From assembly GCA_002427735.1 (NCBI GenBank), contig DIYP01000005.1, positions 124,001 through 188,000 on the forward strand: DNA of 64,000 bases, given 5' to 3'. The translations under genes and the position numbers were made by a program. The notes beneath the pieces were generated by a model, which was not told where the DNA came from, did no database searches, and worked only from the letters and a program-made list of their open reading frames with translations. Of the stretch, positions 8,627-16,407 are shown piece after piece. This stretch comes from Flavobacteriales bacterium UBA6051. Lineage in GTDB: Bacteria; Bacteroidota; Bacteroidia; Flavobacteriales_D; Crocinitomicaceae. The stretch's first letter is position 1. Each line of letters begins with the position of its first letter.

Positions 8627-10063
8627 TTAAAATTCCGCATTCTGTGGTGTTCTTGGGAACGGTATTACATCCCTAATATTAGTCATTCCTGTTACGAACA
8701 TGATCATTCTTTCGAATCCTAAACCGAAACCAGCATGCGGTACCGTTCCGAATTTTCTTGTATCCAAATACCACCACAATTCTTCCTCAGGAATATCGAA
8801 ATCTGCCATTTTCGATTTCAAGACATCTAAGCGTTCCTCTCGCTGAGACCCTCCAACAATTTCGCCAATACCTGGGAATAGCACATCCATCGCAGCGACT
8901 GTTTTCCCATCATCATTTTGACGCATGTAGAACGCCTTAATTTCTGCTGGATAATCCGTCAGGATAACCGGACATTTAAATTCCTTCTCAACTAAATAAC
9001 GCTCATGCTCACTTTGCAAATCAATTCCCCATTCAACATCATACTGGAACTTTTTCTTCTTGTATGGCTTAGAGCGCTTCAATACCTCTATCGCTTCTGT
9101 GTACGTCAAACGCTTAAACTCATTCTCAACAACAAACTTTAATCGGTCGATTAAATTCATTTCATTTCGCTCTGCTGTTGGTTTCTGAGAATCCTCTTTC
9201 ACCTCGCGATCATGAAGGAATTGTAAGTCATCAGCACAGTTATCGAGAACATATTGCGCAATGTATTTTAAAAAGTCCTCCGTTAGGTCCATATTGTCTT
9301 TCAAGTCATTGAAAGCCACTTCTGGTTCGATCATCCAGAACTCTGCCAGATGGCGAGAAGTGTTTGAATTCTCTGCGCGAAACGTTGGACCAAACGTATA
9401 TACCTGCCCGAGAGCCAATGCACCTAATTCAGCTTCCAACTGACCCGATACTGTGAGATTTACCGGTTTTCCGAAGAAATCCTGACTGTAATCCACTTCA
9501 CCATCTAGCATTGGAGGGTTAACTGGATCTAGGTTAGTCACCCGAAACATTTCTCCCGCACCTTCAGCATCGGAGCCTGTTACAATTGGCGTATGTAAAT
9601 AATAAAATCCTTGATCATTAAAGAACTTATGAATGGCATAAGCAACGGCATGACGAATTCTGAAGACCGCTCCAAATGTATTCGTTCTAAAACGTAGATG
9701 TGCTTGTTCGCGCAAGAACTCTAAACCGTGCTTTCTTGGTTGCATTACCGTTTTTTGCACTTCTTCAGGGTTTGCATCTCCTAAAATCTCCACATCTACA
9801 ACCTCAATTTCGATCGCCTGACCAGCACCTTGAGACTCTACTATTTTTCCCTTGACGGCAATAGCTGAAGCCGTCGTAATGCGCTTCAAAATTGTTTCAT
9901 CAAAATTCTCAAAATCAACAACGGCTTGAATATTTTTAATCGTAGATCCATCATTAATAGCGATAAACCTATTGGCACGAAAAGAACGTACCCATCCTTT
10001 TACTAAAACGTCGTTTCCTACCTGTCCATTAGACAGGACATCAGCGATTTTTTCTCTTTTCAT
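8627..10063 (-). CDS. asnS: Asparaginyl-tRNA synthetase
   Basis: A 478-residue class IIb synthetase that charges tRNA-Asn in the cytoplasm. An N-terminal OB-fold anticodon-binding domain (about 15-105) is followed by the catalytic domain with motif 2 (FRAENSNTSRHLAEF) and motif 3 (GFGLGFERM). The length fits bacterial AsnRS. A -7 box lies just upstream. It heads a probable asnS-rpoN-PAP2-like unit. Confidence 0.97.
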   Translation of the reverse strand: MKREKIADVLSNGQVGNDVLVKGWVRSFRANRFIAINDGSTIKNIQAVVDFENFDETILKRITTASAIAVKGKIVESQGAGQAIEIEVVDVEILGDANPEEVQKTVMQPRKHGLEFLREQAHLRFRTNTFGAVFRIRHAVAYAIHKFFNDQGFYYLHTPIVTGSDAEGAGEMFRVTNLDPVNPPMLDGEVDYSQDFFGKPVNLTVSGQLEAELGALALGQVYTFGPTFRAENSNTSRHLAEFWMIEPEVAFNDLKDNMDLTEDFLKYIAQYVLDNCADDLQFLHDREVKEDSQKPTAERNEMNLIDRLKFVVENEFKRLTYTEAIEVLKRSKPYKKKKFQYDVEWGIDLQSEHERYLVEKEFKCPVILTDYPAEIKAFYMRQNDDGKTVAAMDVLFPGIGEIVGGSQREERLDVLKSKMADFDIPEEELWWYLDTRKFGTVPHAGFGLGFERMIMFVTGMTNIRDVIPFPRTPQNAEF

Positions 10064-10083
10064 TTTGATTTCAATTGAAGGCT

Positions 10084-10091
10084 CAAAGATA
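10084..10091 (-). promoter_or_regulatory. -7 box of asnS
   Basis: The minus strand reads TATCTTTG, an exact TAnnTTTG box about 20 bases before the asnS start codon. No clear TTG -33 box was seen. Confidence 0.45.
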
Positions 10092-10180
10092 GTAAATTGG
10101 GCGTCTAAAGTTTCCTTTCTTTAAAGGATATTACAGGAACAAAAGATAAACCGAAATGTTCAAATGAATTACCGAAAAAG

Positions 10181-10744
10181 TCACTTACCGTTCCAGTTCG
10201 ACATCGTACGTTGCAAGCCAATAGTGGTAAAGCCTTTAATGAACTCTTTGGACGTTTTTATTCTTTCATCCAACGCTTCACGTTCCTCAGAACTCCATTC
10301 TCCAAGAACATAGTCGGCCTGTTGTCCAGGAAAAAAGTCGCTACCTACTCCAAAGCGTAATCGAGCATACTGAGGTGTATTCAACGTTGCTTGAATATCC
10401 TTTAACCCATTGTGTCCACCATCAGAGCCCTTTCCTTTTAATCGGAGTTTACCAAAAGGAAGTGCAATGTCGTCTGTTATGACCAACACATTTTCTTTAG
10501 CAATTTTCTCTTGTTGCATCCAGTAATTCACCGCCTTTCCAGACAAATTCATAAAGGTTGTCGGTTTGATCAAAATGATTGTTCTACCCTTGAACTTAGC
10601 GCGCGCAACTTCAGCCTGCTTATCAAGTTCAAATGTAACCTCCCGCTCTCGCGCAAAAGATTCTACCACTTTGAACCCAATATTATGACGTGTATTCTCA
10701 TACTTCGCACCAGGATTTCCAAGACCAACAACGAGATACTTCAT
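10181..10744 (-). CDS. pth: Peptidyl-tRNA hydrolase
   Basis: A 187-residue cytoplasmic esterase that frees tRNA from peptidyl-tRNA lost by ribosomes. The N-terminus carries VGLGNPGAKYENTRHNIGF with the catalytic His, and a later segment DDIALPFGKLRLK followed by GSDGGHNGLKDI matches the family active site. Length is typical. It lies 24 bases after a GNAT-like gene and is likely co-transcribed with it. Confidence 0.96.
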   Translation of the reverse strand: MKYLVVGLGNPGAKYENTRHNIGFKVVESFAREREVTFELDKQAEVARAKFKGRTIILIKPTTFMNLSGKAVNYWMQQEKIAKENVLVITDDIALPFGKLRLKGKGSDGGHNGLKDIQATLNTPQYARLRFGVGSDFFPGQQADYVLGEWSSEEREALDERIKTSKEFIKGFTTIGLQRTMSNWNGK

Positions 10745-10768
10745 GTGGCGAAGGTAGTGAATATTGAT

Positions 10769-11797
10769 TTAGATAAAATCAATTCCAGCAGTGAAGACTG
10801 GAGACTCCTTCCATTGTGACGCAGAGGGGTTTCTCTTACAAACAACATTTGCCTTGTTCACACCCACTAAGCTGTGAAGCATTCCCCATTGAACAGTTGA
10901 TTTACAATCCATATATAGTCGATCAGTCTCATCAACCCACCAAATGATCAAATTTTTATTCTCAGCGTGCAAGATTCCCTCAAATAATTCGCTTAACAAC
11001 TTAGGGTCATTATCCTTCACAAAAACAGCCTCTGGAACTATAAATGTATGTCGCTTCGGACGAATGATTTTCCTGAGTCCCGGAATAAATGGAATGATAC
11101 GTGTCAATAATCCCCCTATCTTTCCAGGAAGTCGCTTTATCTCCCAATTGGCTTTTGCGACTTTAGCAAACGCAATAATCTCTGAATTTTCATCTCGAAT
11201 AACGTAATGAGGTGATCGAGAAGTTTGCGTCTCAAAATAGTATGCATAATTGCTATAGTTACCTCTAACAATAGCCTTCACCTCTTCCCAGCTTTCCAAC
11301 TGCTCTACATGTCTTGATTTTCTCGGAGATATACGACTGAAAGTCTGCGTTGCTACACATCCAATAGTTTCAAAACCGAAACTCTCACTCATCCACAAGC
11401 TCTTCTCATTATTTGGATCAATGTATGCGTAAAAAGAATCAATGGAAGGACCATATTCTCCGGCGAAAACTTCTGAGAAAAAACGCTCTAATTCCCGTTT
11501 CAAAAAGTTGGATTGCCGTACATTTGATTTCCGCTTCCCTCCTGACTGAAAGTTATCGGCAAAAGCGAAATATCGGATGTACCAATGTCTTTCTCTGCGA
11601 CAAAAAGAAATATTACCAATCACCTTCTCATGCCGCTCCATGGACAAATGGATAATATTATCACATTCGGCTATTTTTTCAGCTGTATCCAAATGACGAT
11701 AATGTGCGCCGTTTGTACCTAAAACAACCGAATCAAGCAATTCTATTAGTGCAGGCGTGTGCTTTTCACTAAGCTTGAATAAGGGGTTCAGCCCCAT
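10769..11797 (-). CDS. Hypothetical protein, possible GNAT-related fold
   Basis: A 342-residue soluble protein without signal peptide or membrane helix. I do not recognise a named family. The first half (MERHEKVIGNISFCRRERHWYIRYFAFAD) has the strand and turn pattern of a GNAT acetyltransferase, and the second half (about 170-340) looks like a second, diverged copy. A canonical acetyl-CoA loop Q/RxxGxG/A is not evident. The gene shares one base with the stop of the YqhD-like gene and precedes pth. Confidence 0.5.
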   Translation of the reverse strand: MGLNPLFKLSEKHTPALIELLDSVVLGTNGAHYRHLDTAEKIAECDNIIHLSMERHEKVIGNISFCRRERHWYIRYFAFADNFQSGGKRKSNVRQSNFLKRELERFFSEVFAGEYGPSIDSFYAYIDPNNEKSLWMSESFGFETIGCVATQTFSRISPRKSRHVEQLESWEEVKAIVRGNYSNYAYYFETQTSRSPHYVIRDENSEIIAFAKVAKANWEIKRLPGKIGGLLTRIIPFIPGLRKIIRPKRHTFIVPEAVFVKDNDPKLLSELFEGILHAENKNLIIWWVDETDRLYMDCKSTVQWGMLHSLVGVNKANVVCKRNPSASQWKESPVFTAGIDFI

Positions 11798-12963
11798 TAG
11801 TAACTGGATTTAACAATTTGTTCTATGTCATGAGGCAAAACTGCTTGTCTCTCTCCCATTGCTGTCCAACCGCGTTCTTCAAAAATGGTTCGAATTCGCT
11901 CCGCAGTATTCTCATAAGCATCAGTATGTTGCGAAAGACGTGTGTCTACTCCCAGTGAATTAAAAAACTGTTCTGTTTTTACAATAGCTCCTTTTGCTCT
12001 ACTTTCCAAACCACCTGTTAATCCCCACACGCGTTCACCATACTGCGCGAGCTTCTCTTTCTTGTTGTCAAAAGTATGCTCATATAAACGTGGAGCAATA
12101 ATAGCCAGTGTTCGTGCATGATCAATTCCATAAAATGCTGTCAACTCATGACCGATCATATGTGTAGTCCAGTCGGTCGGTACTCCACAACGCAAGTTTC
12201 CATTGAGCGCATGCGTTGCACAATGCATCAAATTTGCTGCGGCCCGATAATTAGAGGGGTCTACAATGACTTCTGGAGCAATTTCGATCAACGTTTTTAA
12301 GATACCTTCCGCCTCTCTTTCCTGCAGTAGGTTATCTGTTGGATAGGTCAAATACTGTTCGAGTGTATGCATGTAGGCATCAATAATTCCATTGGCAATT
12401 TGGCGCTTAGGCAATGTTGCGATTAAGGATGGGTCGCAAAAAGAAAACTTAGGAAAGAAAAGCGGTCCTCCCATTACGCGTTTTGCCTCTAACTCACTTC
12501 TGCTTACTACTGCTCCCGAATTCGCTTCAGATCCAGTCGCAGGAAGTGTTAATACCGTTCCGAAAGGAATTGCCGCCTCAAAATTGCAATCTTCCTTTTT
12601 TTCAAGCACATCCCACGGCTCTCCAGTGTAGGGTATTGCACCACTAATAAACTTCACACCGTCAATAACGGATCCACCTCCAACAGCCAGAATAAAATCA
12701 ACTTCTTTCTCACGTCCAAGAGTCACGGCTTTCATCAATGTAGTGTACTCAGGATTCGCCTCAATACCTCCAAACTCTACTACTTCAAAATCATTCAAAC
12801 GCTCAATAAGTTTATCAAACAAACCGATACGCTTAATGCTTCCTCCACCGTATGCCAAGAGAACTTTCTTAACCTGATACTCAGAAAGCAGTTCAGACAA
12901 CCGGTCCAATTGATCCTTGCCAAATACGATTCTGGTGGGATTTATAACTTCAAAATTCAACAT
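11797..12963 (-). CDS. yqhD: Iron-containing alcohol/aldehyde dehydrogenase, YqhD/BdhA-like
   Basis: A 388-residue cytoplasmic group III dehydrogenase. The sequence follows E. coli YqhD closely in pattern: PTRIVFGK at the start, AYGGGSIK, LAVGGGSVIDG in the nucleotide fold, LPATGSEANSGAV, and metal ligands in NGIIDAYMHTLEQY plus DWTTHMIGHELTAFYGIDHARTLA. YqhD uses NADPH to reduce short or peroxidation-derived aldehydes. The name is by resemblance; the substrate here is unknown. The stop codon overlaps the next gene by one base. Confidence 0.9.
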   Translation of the reverse strand: MLNFEVINPTRIVFGKDQLDRLSELLSEYQVKKVLLAYGGGSIKRIGLFDKLIERLNDFEVVEFGGIEANPEYTTLMKAVTLGREKEVDFILAVGGGSVIDGVKFISGAIPYTGEPWDVLEKKEDCNFEAAIPFGTVLTLPATGSEANSGAVVSRSELEAKRVMGGPLFFPKFSFCDPSLIATLPKRQIANGIIDAYMHTLEQYLTYPTDNLLQEREAEGILKTLIEIAPEVIVDPSNYRAAANLMHCATHALNGNLRCGVPTDWTTHMIGHELTAFYGIDHARTLAIIAPRLYEHTFDNKKEKLAQYGERVWGLTGGLESRAKGAIVKTEQFFNSLGVDTRLSQHTDAYENTAERIRTIFEERGWTAMGERQAVLPHDIEQIVKSSY

Positions 12964-12971
12964 ACTTACAA

Positions 12972-13008
12972 GGTATAAAAAACCCCGATTTCGAAAACGA
13001 AACCGGGG
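12972..13008 (-). terminator. Intrinsic terminator of the exbB-exbD unit
   Basis: An 11-base stem (12983-12993 with 12998-13008, one mismatched pair) closes an AAAA loop. On the minus strand it is followed by TTTTTTATACC, so it ends transcription after the distal exbD gene and separates it from the dehydrogenase gene. Confidence 0.85.
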
Positions 13009-13030
13009 AGTATAATTAACTTAGTCTCAA

Positions 13031-13552
13031 TTAAATTCCGCCGTTGTCTTTCACGGCATACGCGATTGTTAACGCGTCAATTTCTTGTAATTCATTACGA
13101 ATATCAAAGATCAAACCTGAAGGAGCACCTTCATCGGCTTTTATACATGTAATGACACCTGTGATTGGCTCACTCATTCGCTCTGGCTTTGAATCAAACT
13201 TATCCAATTTCCATCTGCGAACAGCATTTACATTGTATAATTCATCCGGCGTAGATTGTGCCACATTGTCCATGAACAACATGTACTCCATTCCCATTTC
13301 TGCATATTTAGCAGCTCTTGCAGGGTTAATCGGCTTACCTATGTACATAAAGTCGATTTCGGAACGCTGCTTAAATGGCGTCATATCCGTAGTTCTTACA
13401 CCTTCAGGCTGCGTCACCTTCACCGAAGGATCAGACTCCTTACTCGTTGTCGCAACCATAAAGAAGAACAAGAGCATGAATACGATATCCGGAAGGGACG
13501 ATGTATTTACACCAGGAGCATCTTTTTTGCTTTCTTTTCTAAACTTTGACAT
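13031..13552 (-). CDS. exbD: ExbD/TolR-family biopolymer transport protein (distal copy)
   Basis: A 173-residue inner-membrane protein with one N-terminal helix (SLPDIVFMLLFFFMVATT) that contains the Asp essential for proton use in ExbD/TolR. The rest is periplasmic. It starts 3 bases after the preceding exbD paralogue and is the last gene before a strong terminator. With ExbB it should form a proton-driven motor that energises TonB-dependent outer membrane transport or envelope maintenance. No TonB gene is present here. Confidence 0.9.
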   Translation of the reverse strand: MSKFRKESKKDAPGVNTSSLPDIVFMLLFFFMVATTSKESDPSVKVTQPEGVRTTDMTPFKQRSEIDFMYIGKPINPARAAKYAEMGMEYMLFMDNVAQSTPDELYNVNAVRRWKLDKFDSKPERMSEPITGVITCIKADEGAPSGLIFDIRNELQEIDALTIAYAVKDNGGI

Positions 13553-13555
13553 AGC

Positions 13556-14314
13556 TTATTTTTTAGGTGTTACCTCAATGAAACGGTCTGGATAAAGAAT
13601 GTCCATAAGGTCCAACTTTTCTTTGTCACTTGGGTCCTTATCCATCGCGTAACGTCGTGAGATGATCTCATATGACTCACCGAAAATATCTTTAGAGGCA
13701 TCATTTCGCAACTCAAATACTGCTTCCTCAATCTCAGATTGAATCTTAGCGAAAAGGTTGTACTCAGTTGCTTTTTGCACCTCAATACGAACGTGTGCCT
13801 GAGGATGAATCTCTGGTAATTCTTTCTTACCATACAATTCAAGTGCACGCTTCTTATTCATCCACTCATCTACGACACGGTATTTGAAGTCGATGATTTC
13901 CTGATCAGCATTTGGTGTGTTCTCCGTTGCTTCAGCATCCGCTTCAGCCTGAGCCAAATTATCCTCAATTTCCTTCATTGTAATGCGCGAGTACATTGGG
14001 AAATTGTTTGTAGGATCATTCACCTGCTCGTTTGTTCGGTAAAACTCAACTACGCGTTCTGAAATGTCATCAGGATTATCCATTACCTCCGTACGCACCA
14101 TCAATTGGTTCCGGTTATTCGCCTTTACCAAAAAGATATTTCTTTGCTCTACATCGATTGGCGGTTGATCCTTAATTTCAATCTTCTTCGGTATATTTCT
14201 GATATATGCTTGATCCTTATCCATGGTTGTTGTTACCAAGAAGAAGATCAATAGTAGGAAGGCGATGTCCGCCATCGAACCAGCATTAATTTCAGGAATG
14301 TCGCGCTTTGCCAT
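13556..14314 (-). CDS. exbD: ExbD/TolR-family protein with extended periplasmic region
   Basis: A 252-residue ExbD paralogue, longer than the usual 130-180 residues. The membrane helix SMADIAFLLLIFFLVTTTMDKDQ carries the conserved Asp. The extra length is an acidic, hydrophilic segment in the periplasmic part (about residues 85-160, rich in Glu, Asp and Ala). It lies between a small membrane protein and a second exbD, so the motor may use two different ExbD subunits. Confidence 0.88.
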   Translation of the reverse strand: MAKRDIPEINAGSMADIAFLLLIFFLVTTTMDKDQAYIRNIPKKIEIKDQPPIDVEQRNIFLVKANNRNQLMVRTEVMDNPDDISERVVEFYRTNEQVNDPTNNFPMYSRITMKEIEDNLAQAEADAEATENTPNADQEIIDFKYRVVDEWMNKKRALELYGKKELPEIHPQAHVRIEVQKATEYNLFAKIQSEIEEAVFELRNDASKDIFGESYEIISRRYAMDKDPSDKEKLDLMDILYPDRFIEVTPKK

Positions 14315-14323
14315 ATTCTTTAA

Positions 14324-14791
14324 TTATTTTCTGAAACGTCCCATGAACGGTCCAAGTACTACAACTGCTAATCCAACCACAATCCCAATGATCACCGTCC
14401 ACAGTCCAGCAGATGTTGATGCGATTGTTCCCTGATCAACAGGATCTAATAATTGTAATGATTCGTTTGTATCTCCTGTTCCAACCATTGTCATAATCAA
14501 GTACAATAACAAAGCAACGATTAAACCGATAATCGACATTACCGTGCGCTTTGGGTTTGTAATTAATTGTACAACGAAAAAGATCAGAATTAGTCCAATT
14601 CCAGCAAACATTACGAACCCTGTGAAGGATACCGCTAGTCCAAGGCTTGAACCTTCTCTAAACGTTTCTTGTTCCTGAAGTGTGCTTTCCATGTTTGGAC
14701 CACCGAATAGGAAGAGGCACAAAATAACCCCTATCGCTACAAGTCCAAACTTGAGCACATTCATGAACATATCCATTTTCTTTGAATTCAT
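14324..14791 (-). CDS. Small integral membrane protein of the ExbB/ExbD cluster
   Basis: A 155-residue protein with three or four hydrophobic helices (about 8-27, 50-75, 83-100 and 130-150) and no recognised domain. It sits between exbB (43 bases) and exbD (9 bases) in one direction, so it is probably part of the same complex or operon. Similar small membrane proteins accompany ExbB/ExbD sets in other Bacteroidota; the function is not known to me. Confidence 0.75.
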   Translation of the reverse strand: MNSKKMDMFMNVLKFGLVAIGVILCLFLFGGPNMESTLQEQETFREGSSLGLAVSFTGFVMFAGIGLILIFFVVQLITNPKRTVMSIIGLIVALLLYLIMTMVGTGDTNESLQLLDPVDQGTIASTSAGLWTVIIGIVVGLAVVVLGPFMGRFRK

Positions 14792-14834
14792 GCTTTTTTA
14801 GTTTAAGTAATTAATTCTCTTCAAAAAAGCGTGA

Positions 14835-15680
14835 TTACGCCTTTGTCACTTTGTGCTTCAAAAGCATATCTACCAACGAAATAGAAGCGTCTTCCATTTC
14901 ATTTACCAAACCGTCTACTTTAGAAACGATGTAGTTGTAGAATACCTGAAGAACGATCGCAGCGATCAAACCGAATACAGTTGTCAAAAGCGATACCTTA
15001 ATACCACCTGCTACCGTAGTTGGTGATACCTGTCCATCAGATACAATTTTATCGAAGGCGAAGATCATACCGATTACCGTTCCCAAGAACCCAAGCATTG
15101 GTGCCAAGGCGATGAATAGAGACAACCATGAAAGACCTTTTTCCAAAAGCCCCATTTGTACTCCACCGTATGAAACTACAGACTTCTCAACCATTTCAAT
15201 TCCTTCATCAGCGCGGTCAAGACCTTGATAGAAGATTGAAGCGATCGGTCCGCGTGTATTACGACATACATCTTTAGCAGCTTCTACACCACCGTTCTTT
15301 AATGCCGTTTCCACTTCATCCAGAAACTTCTTTGTATTAATCGTTGAGAGGTTCAAATAAACGATACGCTCGATAGACATCGCCAAACCAATGATCAAAC
15401 AGATCAACGGAAGTGTCATCCAGAATGGATCACCTTCGATGAACTTTTGCTTCAATGTTTGAATAAAATCTAATTCCTCTTTTACAACTTCCGGCTTTGC
15501 CGTTTCAGTGTCGCCTTCCTGAGCTGCATCAGCAACGTCTTCCATTGCTTCTTCTTCCCCAGCATTGTCAGCAACATTTTCAATTGTGTCTGCAGGGTTC
15601 TCTTCTTGAGCAGTCGCAAGGTTTACAAAACCAAATGTCATCGCTGCTGCAATTACTAAAGAACTTATTGTTTTTTTCAT
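14835..15680 (-). CDS. exbB: MotA/TolQ/ExbB proton channel family protein
   Basis: A 281-residue inner-membrane channel subunit. It begins with a cleavable-looking signal sequence (to ATAQ) and a very acidic linker (about 25-75), then a helix (FWMTLPLICLIIGLAMSIER) and the two core ExbB helices around LAPMLGFLGTVIGMIFAFDKI and TTVFGLIAAIVLQVFYNYI. The core matches ExbB/TolQ. The signal-plus-linker N-terminus is longer than in E. coli ExbB. It heads the operon exbB, small membrane gene, exbD, exbD. Confidence 0.93.
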   Translation of the reverse strand: MKKTISSLVIAAAMTFGFVNLATAQEENPADTIENVADNAGEEEAMEDVADAAQEGDTETAKPEVVKEELDFIQTLKQKFIEGDPFWMTLPLICLIIGLAMSIERIVYLNLSTINTKKFLDEVETALKNGGVEAAKDVCRNTRGPIASIFYQGLDRADEGIEMVEKSVVSYGGVQMGLLEKGLSWLSLFIALAPMLGFLGTVIGMIFAFDKIVSDGQVSPTTVAGGIKVSLLTTVFGLIAAIVLQVFYNYIVSKVDGLVNEMEDASISLVDMLLKHKVTKA

Positions 15681-15727
15681 GTTCTCAAAGATTAATTTAA
15701 TCGTGTTCTAAGTTTAATTTTCAAAGC

Positions 15728-15735
15728 CAAAAATA
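15728..15735 (-). promoter_or_regulatory. Possible -7 box of the exbB operon
   Basis: The minus strand reads TATTTTTG about 48 bases before the exbB start. A TTG occurs 15 bases further upstream (15751-15753). The spacing is a little short, so this is tentative. Confidence 0.4.
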
Positions 15736-15951
15736 ATAAAATTTATTTCACAATAACGAGGCTGCGTCAATATCTGGTACGCAACAGGGAATTCACGACA
15801 TAAGATTCCGTAATTCAGGCATTTCACCTAAGTTGGCGATAAATTAGAATCGAAGGAATTAACGAAATCTTAATCTTTCACTTTTTCATGATTTCAACGC
15901 ATCCTTTTGGAATAAAACAAGGCTCATCTATCAATCTACCAATTGATTTTG

Positions 15952-15959
15952 TACTTTAG
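15952..15959 (+). promoter_or_regulatory. Possible -7 box of tRNA-Ser
   Basis: TACTTTAG differs from the TAnnTTTG box by one base and lies 15 bases before the mature tRNA. No convincing -33 box was found. The 293 bases between exbB and the tRNA hold nothing else that I can support. Confidence 0.35.
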
Positions 15960-15973
15960 CGCCCCAGCTAAAA

Positions 15974-16061
15974 GGAGAGGTGCATGAGTGGCTGAAATGG
16001 CACGCCTGGAAAGCGTGTGTACCCTAACCGGGTACCGAGGGTTCGAATCCCTCTCTCTCCG
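15974..16061 (+). tRNA. tRNA-Ser (anticodon GGA)
   Basis: The acceptor arm GGAGAGG pairs with TCTCTCC (one G-T pair). The anticodon arm CACGC / GCGTG encloses CTGGAAA with anticodon GGA at 16008-16010. A long variable arm (TACCC / GGGTA) marks a class II tRNA, and the T arm has GAGGG TTCGAAT CCCTC. The discriminator is G at 16061. The 3' CCA is not encoded. It reads UCC and UCU codons. Confidence 0.96.
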
Positions 16062-16141
16062 CAACAAGAAAGCTAGACACTTTGTGTCTGGCTTTTGTCA
16101 TGAATACAACCGAAGCGTGCTTCAAGTTGGAAACGTGGAAA
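16061..16141 (+). repeat. 81-base direct repeat, copy 1
   Basis: This stretch matches 16294-16374 at 75 of 81 positions without gaps, by direct comparison. It begins at the last base of tRNA-Ser and includes the terminator hairpin and a conserved tail with GAAGCGTGCTTC and TTGGAAACGTGG. Confidence 0.9.
16069..16096 (+). terminator. Terminator of tRNA-Ser
   Basis: AAGCTAGACAC and GTGTCTGGCTT form an 11-base stem with one G-T pair and a TTT loop, followed by a short T run. It starts 8 bases after the tRNA. A near copy lies at 16302-16331. Confidence 0.8.
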
Positions 16142-16293
16142 AAGCCTATGACCGACATAGGCGGAGCAGCTTTCAATGTTAGTTGGATCTCTCATCGGGA
16201 ACATTTCGAGGAACGAGAAATTAATCCATCTCTGTCCTCATTTACCTGACCTTCCTGGTCAGTCATTCGTCTTCAAAAGCTGCGCTTTTTCTT

Positions 16294-16374
16294 GCAACAA
16301 GAAAGCTAGACACTCTGTGCCTGGCTTTTTTCATGGACACAATCGAAGCGTGCTTCAAGTTGGAAACGTGGAAA
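16294..16374 (+). repeat. 81-base direct repeat, copy 2
   Basis: It has the same length as copy 1 with six substitutions, mostly transitions. One substitution disrupts a pair in the terminator-like stem, yet the T run after it is longer (six T). No tRNA or tRNA remnant precedes it. A 12-mer GGGAACATTTCG follows both copies (16197 and 16386), so the duplicated unit may once have been longer. Confidence 0.9.
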
Positions 16375-16407
16375 GATATTTCAAAGGGAACATTTCGCGT
16401 TTGGTCA

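Larger units (their letters stand above)
16062..16407. other. 346-base structured non-coding region after tRNA-Ser
   Basis: No real gene is seen. Besides the two 81-base repeats, it holds three further hairpins: GCCTATG/CATAGGC at 16144-16162, CTGACC/GGTCAG at 16246-16262, and AAAAGC/GCTTTT followed by T at 16275-16290. The last resembles a small terminator. Confidence 0.7.

Noticed and set aside
13044..13595. Long plus-strand frame across both exbD genes
   Set aside because: It lies fully opposite well-recognised exbD sequence and crosses their junction.
15988..16182. Open frame running through tRNA-Ser
   Set aside because: It reads through the tRNA and its terminator; the repeating GFESLSLR type phrase is a frequent false product of tRNA-Ser genes.
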